Of a DNA stretch of 64,000 bases, positions 26,451 through 34,319 are shown piece by piece. The translations under genes and the position numbers were made by a program. Each line of letters opens with the position of its first letter. Position 1 is the first letter of the stretch. Source of the DNA: Sporolactobacillus sp. CQH2019. Its GTDB lineage: Bacteria; Bacillota; Bacilli; Bacillales; Sporolactobacillaceae. Location of the stretch: contig NZ_JARAJZ010000003.1 of NCBI RefSeq assembly GCF_028765345.1, positions 51,594-115,593 on the forward strand. Reading direction: 5' to 3'. Under the pieces are notes generated by a model. It saw nothing but the letters and a program-made list of their open reading frames with translations. It was not told where the DNA came from and searched no databases.

Positions 26451-27338
26451 TTATACAATGTCCAGCGGGACTTTGCGCGATGGGCGGGGGAAGGCCCGAT
26501 CCAGCGCGGCCTGCTCGGCATCGGAAAGGATGACGGCTGCGGCCCGGGCATTTTCCAGGACATGTTCCGGCTGTCCGGCTTTCGGAATAGCAATGACGCG
26601 TTCCGATCCGGCACGGCGGCGGATGCACCAGGCGAGCAGCAGCTGCAGCGGCGTGATCCCGTGAGCAGCCGCGATGCCGGACACTGCCGGATCTGTTAAA
26701 AGCCGTTTCTTGAGCGAGCCTGCTTCAGCGAGCGGGCAGTAAGCCATGACCGGCATGTGCTGTTCTTTTTGCCACTGGAGCAGATCCACTTCGATGCCGC
26801 GTGATCCCAGATGGTACAGGACCTGATTGGCTGCGCAGTTGGATCCGTTCGTTCTGCTCCACATGTTTTCCATGTCTGCCCTGTCGAAGTTCGACACGCC
26901 CCAGCGCAAAATTTTTCCGTTTTTCTTTAATGTTTCCATTCCTTCAATGGTTTCTTCAATCGGGACGGTGCCTTTCCAGTGAAGCAGGTAGAGATCCAGA
27001 TGGTCGGTCCCGAGCCTGCGGAGGCTGTTCTCGCACGCAGCGGCCAGGCTTTTCGGATCGCCATGGCTGGGCAGAGCTTTACTGACAAGAAAAACCTGAT
27101 CGCGAAGTCCGCTGATTGCCTCGCTGACGACCCGCTCGGATTTTCCATAGCCGTAAAGCTCGGCAGTATCGATCAGCGTCATTCCGAGCCGGATCCCCAG
27201 TCTGAGTGCTTCAATTTCAGTATTCCTTTTGGATGGGACATCGCCCATATGCCATGTTCCTTGGCCGATTGCCGGAACCGTTGTCCCGTCTGTCAGCGTG
27301 ACGGTGCAGCTGCTTACCTGCTGTCTGACGGTTTCCAT
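26451..27338 (-). CDS. Aldo/keto reductase
   Basis: The 295-residue protein is a standard-length NADPH-dependent AKR barrel. The catalytic tetrad is visible as Asp57 (DTAELYG), Tyr62, Lys87 (VSKALPS) and His120 (YLLHW). The cofactor-binding end (VIAIPKAG..EHVLENA) is intact. The bulk of relatives reduce aldehydes such as methylglyoxal or sugar aldehydes; the substrate cannot be read from the sequence. Confidence 0.9.
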   Translation of the reverse strand: METVRQQVSSCTVTLTDGTTVPAIGQGTWHMGDVPSKRNTEIEALRLGIRLGMTLIDTAELYGYGKSERVVSEAISGLRDQVFLVSKALPSHGDPKSLAAACENSLRRLGTDHLDLYLLHWKGTVPIEETIEGMETLKKNGKILRWGVSNFDRADMENMWSRTNGSNCAANQVLYHLGSRGIEVDLLQWQKEQHMPVMAYCPLAEAGSLKKRLLTDPAVSGIAAAHGITPLQLLLAWCIRRRAGSERVIAIPKAGQPEHVLENARAAAVILSDAEQAALDRAFPRPSRKVPLDIV

Positions 27339-27624
27339 TTCCCTGTCGCTTATTTTAATCAGGATGAATCATCTCCGCTAAACTTTATTTCAGAACTTTC
27401 CCGTTTATTATCGCATGATATTTTCCCGAAGCCAAAGATTTTGCGGTATTTTGAGATTCATATTCGCTGTGCGCCGTTCGAATGATATGTAACAGACATA
27501 GATAACGGGCGCGGATTTTTGATTCGGGCTGAAATTTGTTTCAAAAAACAGCCCGGTCATGCATAATAAGAATAGAACTTATTTTGAATATTTGCCGCAC
27601 GGATGAAGGAGGAGCCTGTCGGCC

Positions 27625-29979
27625 ATGGCCGTTTCCGTACTGAAAAAGACCTTTCAATCTGATTACACCAAAGTGTTTTTGCTTTGTCTGCTGACTTCCG
27701 GACTGATGTTTCTTCCTTCCATTATCATCAATAAGGGCCTGTTTACGCTTGTGGGCGATTTTAATTATCAGCAGATCCCGTTTAACATGCTCAGCAACAG
27801 CTCGATTAAGCACGGAGATATATTTTGGAGCTGGGCAACGGATCTTGGAAGTAATTTTATCGGTTCTTACAGCTTTTATACGCTGGGCAGCCCTTTTTTC
27901 TGGCTCAGCCTGCTTTTTCCCGCTTCTTTTTTTCCGTACATTATCGGTCCGATGCTGATGCTGAAATACTGCGTTGCGGGAATGACCGCGTTCGGATATA
28001 TGAAACGTTATGTATCCGATAAGCATTATGCGGCAATGGGCGCCTTGCTCTACGCCTTTTCCGGCTTTTCCGTCGTCAATCTGATGTTCAATCACTTTCA
28101 GGATGTAATTGCGTTTTTTCCTCTGCTGCTGGCAGGCATGGATAAATTAGTAGAGGACCGAAAGCACGGCTGGTTTGCGGCAGCGGTCGCGCTGAACGCC
28201 ACATTGAATTTTTTCTTTTTCATGGGCGAGCTTGTCTTTCTGATTCTCTATTTCTGTATACGGTTTTTGGCTGAAGATATTCGAAAATACATACGGGCGC
28301 TTCCTAAATGTCTGCTCGAGGGGGCTGTCGGTTTAGGCATGGCCTGCTTTCTTTTTCTTCCTGCCGTTCTTTTTACTGTCCAGAACCCGCGCTTGAATGC
28401 TTTCCTTTACGGACCGAGCGCTTTAACGTTTGACGGAGCCCGCTATCTGGAAATTATTAAGGCGTTCCTGATGCCGGCCGATCTGATGCCGTACCAGTCC
28501 GCCATTTATGATTCGGATTTTACTTCCAGCGGTGCGTACCTGCCGCTGTTCGGGCCGGTTCTGGTGATCGCGATGATGATCGGAGAACGGAAAAACTGGA
28601 TGTCGCGGATTACGCTCCTGTCTTTGATCATGGCCTGCATACCGCTCCTGAACAGCCTGTTCTACGTACTGAACGCCTCCTACTATGCCCGCTGGTTCTA
28701 TATGCCGGTTCTGATTATGGCACTAATGTCGGCTGTCGTCCTTGAAAAAAGAAACGAGATCAGCATCAGAAGTATCAGAAAGGGGTGGCTGATCACAGCC
28801 GGTGCCACGGCTTTGCTTGCCGTTTTTCTGTTCTTTTATCCATGGAGCCCGAGTGAAAAAAGCGCTGTCTTTCGTCCGGATCTTTTCCTTTTCTATCTGA
28901 GTGTCACTCTGGCCGGCCTGGCGGGCACCTACTATCTGATCGGGCGCTTTAAAAGCACAAAATACTGGACGCTCGTGACGACGGCGGTGCTCGTTCTATT
29001 TTCGGGCGGACTGGGATTATTCAATATTGAAGTCACGAACAGTGTTTACAGCTATCAGTCGGGAAGCGATATCTATAATACGCTGATAAAAACGGCCCGG
29101 TTTCTGAACGCGGTTCTGCCGAAAAGCGAGGATTATCGGGTGGGAATCAGCGATGACGGATCGAATCTGCCGATGGTTTCCAATACGCCGACCGTAAATT
29201 CATTTACGAGCATGGTCAACGGCTCGATTTTTAATTTTTACAGATCTCTCGACGACCCGCGTGAAGTCAAGACGATTATTCCCGACAGCTATTTCGGCCT
29301 TCAGCCGCTGCTCTCCGAACGATTTTACATCGATACGGTCCAGGATAAAAACGGCTATCTCTACGCGCAATTTAATAATGGAACAAATACCGTCTATGTT
29401 TATGAAAATAAAAACGTGCTGCCGATCGGATTTACGTACGACTATTACATGACAACCAAACAGTTCAACATGATCCCGGCGGAAGACCGGCATCTGGCAC
29501 TGCTTAAAGCCGTGGTTCTGTCTCCTTCGGAAGTCAGCCGGGTGAAGAACTTTTTGCTGCCGATTCCCATTTCTCAGCTGAACTCGATTGAAAGCGGAAA
29601 TTATCTTCAGGATGTACGGGCACGGGCAAGCGAGGCGTCCACTTATTTTCACCGCGACCAGCACGGCTTCACTTCAAAAATTCGTACCGATTCCGAAAAG
29701 TACGCCTTCTTCAGTGTTCCATATGATCAAGGCTGGAGTGCGACCGTCAACGGGCAGCCCGTGCAAATTCTCAACACGGATGGATTTATGATCGTTCCGG
29801 TAAATGAAGGGAACAATACGATCCGCTTTACTTATCAGACGCCCGGTCTGACCGCCGGAATTTTCATTTCTCTTCTATCGCTTGTCCTGTGGGCAGGGTG
29901 GATTTACGGAGGAAAAAAATTCAGCGAGCGGCTGTCGAATCCGTTTGGTAAGACCCCTCCGGGACGAACATTGAGTTAA
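27625..29979 (+). CDS. YfhO-family polytopic membrane glycosyltransferase-like protein
   Basis: The 784-residue protein has about 12-14 membrane segments, an early GDFNYQQIPF motif after the first one, and a C-terminal soluble part ending in SVPYDQGWSATVNGQPV and a final membrane helix. This is the arrangement of YfhO proteins, which are proposed GT-C-type enzymes that add sugars to lipoteichoic acid or related surface polymers. AAGGAGG lies 11 bases before ATG 27625. It is transcribed alone. Confidence 0.85.
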   Translation: MAVSVLKKTFQSDYTKVFLLCLLTSGLMFLPSIIINKGLFTLVGDFNYQQIPFNMLSNSSIKHGDIFWSWATDLGSNFIGSYSFYTLGSPFFWLSLLFPASFFPYIIGPMLMLKYCVAGMTAFGYMKRYVSDKHYAAMGALLYAFSGFSVVNLMFNHFQDVIAFFPLLLAGMDKLVEDRKHGWFAAAVALNATLNFFFFMGELVFLILYFCIRFLAEDIRKYIRALPKCLLEGAVGLGMACFLFLPAVLFTVQNPRLNAFLYGPSALTFDGARYLEIIKAFLMPADLMPYQSAIYDSDFTSSGAYLPLFGPVLVIAMMIGERKNWMSRITLLSLIMACIPLLNSLFYVLNASYYARWFYMPVLIMALMSAVVLEKRNEISIRSIRKGWLITAGATALLAVFLFFYPWSPSEKSAVFRPDLFLFYLSVTLAGLAGTYYLIGRFKSTKYWTLVTTAVLVLFSGGLGLFNIEVTNSVYSYQSGSDIYNTLIKTARFLNAVLPKSEDYRVGISDDGSNLPMVSNTPTVNSFTSMVNGSIFNFYRSLDDPREVKTIIPDSYFGLQPLLSERFYIDTVQDKNGYLYAQFNNGTNTVYVYENKNVLPIGFTYDYYMTTKQFNMIPAEDRHLALLKAVVLSPSEVSRVKNFLLPIPISQLNSIESGNYLQDVRARASEASTYFHRDQHGFTSKIRTDSEKYAFFSVPYDQGWSATVNGQPVQILNTDGFMIVPVNEGNNTIRFTYQTPGLTAGIFISLLSLVLWAGWIYGGKKFSERLSNPFGKTPPGRTLS

Positions 29980-30340
29980 AAGGGAAGATTCGTTCATATT
30001 TGAATTTTTTTTGAACGGCTGGATTTTTCGGTGATCAACGATTGAAAAGAATTGAAAATTATGGTATTTTCTTTACAATAAAGAATAAAAATTCTTTGCC
30101 CACTCTGAAAGCTTTATTTTTTATCTTCACGATAATCGCCGAATCCAAGCTTTTCCCTCCTGCGGCGGTTCCTTTTTCCAAGCAATTTCTCTGAATGCTC
30201 GTCCAAAAATCGACACGTGCGGATCCATGCGGATGAATGCCGCCTGAAACGGGCATGAAGCACGGCAGGCCTCAGGCGTTTACTTCCAGATCCGGTCGAA
30301 AGAGCGGATTGACCAACCAAAAATGAAAAGGATGGGTAGA
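29980..30340. other. Intergenic region upstream of comK
   Basis: The AT-rich left part holds the comK promoter and an inverted repeat. The remaining 260 bases form a long untranslated leader with no gene that I can support. Confidence 0.55.
30052..30079 (+). promoter_or_regulatory. Promoter of comK with A/T inverted repeat
   Basis: TTGAAA (30052-30057) and TACAAT (30074-30079) are 16 bases apart. The inverted repeat GAAAAT/ATTTTC (30054-30071) spans the -35 region. It recalls ComK boxes (AAAA-N5-TTTT) but has an 8-base gap, so autoregulation is only a possibility. Confidence 0.5.
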
Positions 30341-30910
30341 ATGGATCAGTATATTATCAGTCAGAAAACGATGGCTTTACTGCCGTACGATAGCCCGGAC
30401 GGCAGCCTGCAGACATGGGTTATTGAAGAGGAGCGAATCCTTTCGCTTCCGCAGACGCCTTATCAGGTGCTCCATTATTCATGCGGTTATTTCGGCTCTA
30501 CCTTCAGCGGAAGAAAAAAGGGGGCGGTTTCCATGGGTTACAAAAGCATGCCGCCGATCTGCATCTGCAGCGAGCTCGGCCTCTACTTCTTCCCGTTAAT
30601 GTCAGAAGCAAGACGGGAATGTGTCTGGCTTTCGCACACACATATCAGGGATTGGAGAAAGTGCGGTGAGAGGCATGTCATGGTCCATCTGATGAACGGC
30701 CGCAAGATCCCGGTTCCGGTCCAGCTGAATGTTTTTCAAAGCAAACTGATGAGAGCGGCGCAGTTCCGCTATCAGCTCTGTGAACGGATGGCACCCCGGC
30801 GGTCCGCAAATGAGTATCCTGAAATGTTGGAGATAAGTTCTGCCGAGCATCTGATCATCAATGAACGGGGGACTTATTCGATTTGCGAAAAAACTCCGGC
30901 CGTTGAATAA
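30341..30910 (+). CDS. comK: Competence transcription factor ComK
   Basis: The 189-residue protein is close to the 192 residues of B. subtilis ComK. Shared features are the FFGSTFSGRKKG stretch (FFGSSYAGRKAG in B. subtilis), KSMPPICI, LYFFPLMSEARRECVWLSHTHI (LFLFPTLSSTRPQCGWISHVHV) and NGRKIPVPVQLNVFQSKL. ComK binds AT-rich paired boxes and switches on DNA-uptake and recombination genes. ATG 30341 has AAGGATGGG upstream; an in-frame ATG at 30323 is also possible. The sequence is complete, so competence control may be functional. Confidence 0.88.
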   Translation: MDQYIISQKTMALLPYDSPDGSLQTWVIEEERILSLPQTPYQVLHYSCGYFGSTFSGRKKGAVSMGYKSMPPICICSELGLYFFPLMSEARRECVWLSHTHIRDWRKCGERHVMVHLMNGRKIPVPVQLNVFQSKLMRAAQFRYQLCERMAPRRSANEYPEMLEISSAEHLIINERGTYSICEKTPAVE

Positions 30911-32218
30911 AGTACTTTTCAAATGGTGACGGGCTCCGAACAGGCCGAATAAACGCATTTGCTGCCGCCGATGGATTCTTCCTTCAAATGGCGCCAAGCT
31001 CGAACAGCCCAGGAGAATTCTGCAGCGCCCGGGTTGTTCACCCTTCCGCACGCACAAAATAATGGTCCCGGTATGGGACGTGGCCGTTATCTTAAGGGAG
31101 TATTGAGAAGAATTTTTTCAGGTAAAGAAAACCCGCAGGACGGCTTAGTGCCGCCTCATCCAGGCCGGTTCTCGGCGGGAGGGAAAGCGGGCAGCAAGGA
31201 TCCGTTTGGAGGACCGGGCCGGTATGGGAGCAGATACAAGTATCTTCAATTGCCTGAGGGCATTCGATGTAGCCGATGCTGATTATGAAGGTTGAACATC
31301 CGGTTAAGCGCGACCATGAGGACTGCTTGGAACAGCGGAGCGGAAACAGCCGAGAAGCAGGCGGATTTTCCGTTCGCCCGGCGTGTAAAAAAGTTTTTTA
31401 AATTCATACTAAGGATGTCATAACGGCCACGGCCGATCTTTCAAAGATAAGGTTTTCTTTCATCCGGAACACCATTTCTAAAAATGATAAGCCGAGGAAG
31501 CGCCCGTGTCTGAACGGTATGGCTTGAACCGCTTCTCCAGAAGTGCCGGATTTAGCCGGAAGGGAGCAGGAAACGGCCGATAGAGTGCCGGATTTGGCCG
31601 GAAGGGAGTAGAATTTGGCCGATAGAATGCCGGAATCGGCCGGAAGGGAGCAGGAAACGGCCGATAGAATGCCGGAATCGGCCGGAAGGGAGCAGGAAAC
31701 GGCCGATAGAATGCCGGAATCGGCCGGAAGGGAGTAGGAAACGGCCGATAGAGTGCCGGATTTGGCCGGAAGGGAGCAGGAAACGGCCGATAGAGTGCCG
31801 GATTTGGCCGGAAGGGAGCAGAATTTGGCCGATAGAATGCCGGAATCGGCCGGAAGGGAGTAGGAAACGGCCGATGGAATGCCGGAATCGGCCGGAAGGG
31901 AGTAGGAAATGGCCGATGGAATGCCGGAATCGGCCGGAAGGGAGCAGGAAACGGCCGATAGAATGCCGGAATCGGCCGGAAGGAAATCTGAAATCGGCCG
32001 ATTTGGGTGTTTCTCCCGCATATTAGCATAATCTTTGAATGCCGCTCCGTTTGGCGATAAAATGCGGCGGCCGAAGAGGGGACCCGGCCTAAAAAAGCGG
32101 ATCTCATTTGTTTCAGAACTTTGACATATTGGTTGCGTTTGCAGCAGCCGTCGGACACGGAGCATTCTGTTATACTGAATCTGTGATACAACAGAAATGA
32201 TAAAGGGAGAATTATTGT
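30911..32218. other. Large intergenic region with tandem array 2
   Basis: The left 600 bases show no gene I can support. The middle holds tandem array 2 (31540-32000). Frames of 273 and 281 codons on the minus strand translate the array and are not believed to be genes. A promoter-like TGTTATACT precedes the HAD gene near 32170. Confidence 0.65.
31540..32000. repeat. Tandem array 2: about 11 copies of a 42-bp unit (2 x 21 bp)
   Basis: Each 42-bp unit consists of two 21-bp halves that both begin GGCCG: one starts GGCCGATAGAATGCCGG, the other GGCCGGAAGGGAGCAGG. Copies are nearly identical, with recurrent variants (AAAC or ATTT before GGCCGATA; GAATC or GATTT in the middle). The period is free of stop codons in several frames. 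Its reverse complement (TTCTATCGGCCG) matches the unit start of array 1 (TTCTACCGGCCG). Confidence 0.93.
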
Positions 32219-32890
32219 ATGACAAAAGCTTTCCTTTTTCTTTCGGACTTTGACGGGACCCTCACGGGCAAAGATTTTTTTCATGTCATTATTGATCAAT
32301 ATTTTCAAAAGGACAGCGAGCAACTTTACGCGGATTGGGACAGTAAAGTGACGACAGATCTTAATTTTCTGACCCGTTTATTCGGAGCGATCAATCGGGA
32401 TCAGGCCGGAATCGAGGAAGACATCCTGAAAATTCCGTTCGATCCGGACGCAAAGAAGGTCATTGAACACGTTCAAAGGGCGGGCGGCGACTTTGTCGTA
32501 ATCAGTGCGGGAACGGATTATTATATAAAGCGGATTTTCAGTCATTATGGCGTCCACGGCGTCAAGATTTATTCTAATCCGGGGATCTACGCAAACCGGG
32601 GCATTCAGTTGAAGGTTGACCCGAACGGACGTTACTACTCGGAGATGTACGGTATCGATAAAGCGAAGCTGGCCCGTGATTTAATCAGGGATTACGATAC
32701 TGTTTATTTTGCGGGAGACAGCAGACCGGATCTGCAGGCGGCCGAACTGGCCGATACGGCGTTTGCTAAAGGAAAACTGCAGGGTCTGCTCGATGCCGGG
32801 CATCATCCGTATGTGCCGATCCGCAGCTTTAAGGATGTTGAGGACTATTTACTGGATCATGAGGAGGTTCTGAACAATGGAAGCCGCTAA
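32219..32890 (+). CDS. HAD-superfamily phosphatase (MtnX/SerB-like, subclass IB)
   Basis: The 223-residue protein has HAD motif I DFDGT (Asp10, Asp12), motif II in VVISAGTD, and motif IV AGDSRPDLQAAE. The long helical cap inserted after motif I is of the phosphoserine-phosphatase/MtnX type. It removes phosphate from a small metabolite. It overlaps the glycerol-1-phosphate dehydrogenase-like gene by 14 bases, so the two probably act on linked substrates; glycerol 1-phosphate is one candidate. GGGAGA precedes ATG 32219. Confidence 0.82.
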   Translation: MTKAFLFLSDFDGTLTGKDFFHVIIDQYFQKDSEQLYADWDSKVTTDLNFLTRLFGAINRDQAGIEEDILKIPFDPDAKKVIEHVQRAGGDFVVISAGTDYYIKRIFSHYGVHGVKIYSNPGIYANRGIQLKVDPNGRYYSEMYGIDKAKLARDLIRDYDTVYFAGDSRPDLQAAELADTAFAKGKLQGLLDAGHHPYVPIRSFKDVEDYLLDHEEVLNNGSR

Positions 32891-33938
32891 TCATCAGATC
32901 GTCGTACCGACCCTTCTGGATGTGAAAAAAGGAAACATGGCCCGCATCGGCGGGCTGCTGAAGCGGCACCGTTTTAAAAAGGCCGTGATTTTTTTCGGGC
33001 AGGGTCTGACTGATCTTCTCGGGGATAAAGTGTTCGCCTCTCTTGAAAAAAACGGTATCGAGGTTTTGATGACGACAGAGATCACGGATATTGATATCGA
33101 CGGCGTCGTTGATCGGGCCTTTCAGCTCCCGTTTCAGACGGAAGCGGTGATCGGCATCGGCGGCGGGAAGGCGCTTGATGCCGCGAAATATACGGCTTTG
33201 CTGCGCAAATGGCCGTTCATCAGTGTTCCGACTTCGACATCGAACGACGGTTTTTCGAGTTCGAACACATCGCTGACCATTCACGGACGGCGCATTTCCG
33301 TGCACGCGAAGATGCCCTACGGCATTATTATTGATATCGATGTGATCAAAAGTGCACCGGAGTGTTTCATCTATTCAGGCGTCGGCGATCTCGTTTCAAA
33401 GATCACCGCGGCCGAAGACTGGATCTTTGAGGAGAAGAGCGGAAAGACGAGAGTGGACGATTGTGCGCTGATGCTGTCAAAGAAGGCGGTCAACAGTTTT
33501 GTCCGGACAGATTTCGGTACGATCAGGGACGATCTGTTTCTGAAGGAACTGGTCGATTCACTGACGATGGCCGGCATTTCGATGGAGATTGCCGGAAACA
33601 GCGCGCCGACAAGCGGGAGCGAACACCTGATTTCGCATGCGCTCGACATCTGTTCCGCCCGCCCGCAGCTGCACGGCGTGCAGGTCGGCGTCGCTTCCTA
33701 CCTCATGAGCAAAGTCCAGAATCATCGTTATGAACGAATAACGAAAGTGCTGAAGGGTACCGGATTTTTCAATTATGCAAAGACACTCGGGATGACTCTG
33801 TCCGATTTTGACAGGGCGATCGACAAGGCGCCTGAGATCAAACCGATGCGCTATACGTATCTGCACGTGCCGGAGTACCGGAAACTAGCGCATCAAATCC
33901 TGCATGACGATCCGATTCTGCAGGAAGTGCTCAGGTAG
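32877..33938 (+). CDS. sn-glycerol-1-phosphate dehydrogenase-like enzyme (AraM/EgsA family)
   Basis: The 353-residue protein of the iron-containing alcohol dehydrogenase fold has a GIGGGKALDAAKY nucleotide-binding loop, the PTSTSNDGFSS motif typical of G1P dehydrogenases, and metal-ligand histidines in SEHLISH and LHGVQVG. Archaeal EgsA and bacterial AraM reduce dihydroxyacetone phosphate to sn-glycerol 1-phosphate. In Bacillus this feeds heptaprenylglyceryl phosphate; no PcrB-type prenyltransferase is adjacent here. AGGAGG lies just upstream of the ATG inside the HAD gene. Confidence 0.87.
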   Translation: MEAANHQIVVPTLLDVKKGNMARIGGLLKRHRFKKAVIFFGQGLTDLLGDKVFASLEKNGIEVLMTTEITDIDIDGVVDRAFQLPFQTEAVIGIGGGKALDAAKYTALLRKWPFISVPTSTSNDGFSSSNTSLTIHGRRISVHAKMPYGIIIDIDVIKSAPECFIYSGVGDLVSKITAAEDWIFEEKSGKTRVDDCALMLSKKAVNSFVRTDFGTIRDDLFLKELVDSLTMAGISMEIAGNSAPTSGSEHLISHALDICSARPQLHGVQVGVASYLMSKVQNHRYERITKVLKGTGFFNYAKTLGMTLSDFDRAIDKAPEIKPMRYTYLHVPEYRKLAHQILHDDPILQEVLR

Positions 33939-34008
33939 GAACAGGGCGGAGAGCAGGGGAAAGCAGGGCCGCTCAAAACGTGGAGCCCTCCCCTCTCGCA
34001 AGGCTCAT

Positions 34009-34037
34009 TGCCAAATGTTGAAAAGCGGGATATAATG
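34009..34037 (+). promoter_or_regulatory. Promoter of the leader-peptide/MFS transcript
   Basis: TTGCCA (34009-34014) and TATAAT (34032-34037) are separated by 17 bases. Confidence 0.75.
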
Positions 34038-34089
34038 GAAACCGGAAAAGTGATTTTCATTTAACCGAAGAAAATGAGGTTTTATAAAA

Positions 34090-34128
34090 TGGTCGTAGCT
34101 GCTTATGATGGGGTTTTTTACGAATAAC
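34090..34128 (+). CDS. Leader peptide (12 codons) upstream of the MFS exporter
   Basis: ATG 34090 is preceded by ATGAGG (34075-34080) at good distance and encodes MVVAAYDGVFYE before TAA. The stop overlaps the 5' arm of a hairpin (AACGAAA 34127-34133 with TTTCGTT 34156-34162), and a strong terminator follows at 34217-34264. Leader peptide plus terminator before a drug-type exporter is the layout of antibiotic-induced ribosome-stalling attenuation. The peptide and mechanism are inferred. Confidence 0.5.
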
Positions 34129-34171
34129 GAAATAAACGCATGAAGGGTGCGCTTTTTCGTTTCGACAGCCA

Positions 34172-34292
34172 ATCATCATGGGGCAGTTGCGGCTATGCAA
34201 TTACGGACTGTAAGCAAAATCTGTAGTGGGCATGCTGTTGCCGTGTTCACTGCAGATTTTTTTTGTGCTCTCGGATGTGCCCAATGATGATT
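34172..34292 (+). promoter_or_regulatory. Leader RNA domain closed by a 15-bp long-range stem
   Basis: AATCATCATGGGGCA (34172-34186) pairs with TGCCCAATGATGATT (34278-34292) with a single mismatch. Inside are two small hairpins (TTGC/GCAA and TTAC/GTAA) and the terminator. The whole domain lies between leader peptide and exporter gene. I do not recognise it as a known riboswitch class. Confidence 0.6.
34217..34264 (+). terminator. Attenuator-type terminator before the MFS exporter
   Basis: AAAATCTGTAGTG (34217-34229) pairs with CACTGCAGATTTT (34249-34261) with one G-T wobble. The loop contains an inner GGCA/TGCC pair, and a run of T follows. It lies 56 bases before the start codon, so read-through must be controlled. 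Confidence 0.85.
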
Positions 34293-34319
34293 CACGGAAA
34301 AAAGGGCGGGTGAATTTTT

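Larger units (their letters stand above)
33939..34319. other. Structured leader region of the MFS exporter gene
   Basis: The space holds a promoter, a 12-codon leader frame, several hairpins, a strong terminator and a long-range stem (34172-34186 with 34278-34292). These are listed separately where they can be placed. Confidence 0.75.

Noticed and set aside
30959-31282. 107-codon frame downstream of comK
   Set aside because: Low-complexity Gly/Pro/Arg composition, no ribosome-binding site and no recognised domain.
31404-32323. Two long minus-strand frames (273 and 281 codons) made of proline-rich or serine/alanine-rich repeats
   Set aside because: They translate the 42-bp DNA array, whose period is a multiple of three, in two frames at once. 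The ends overlap the start of the HAD gene and no ribosome-binding site is present.
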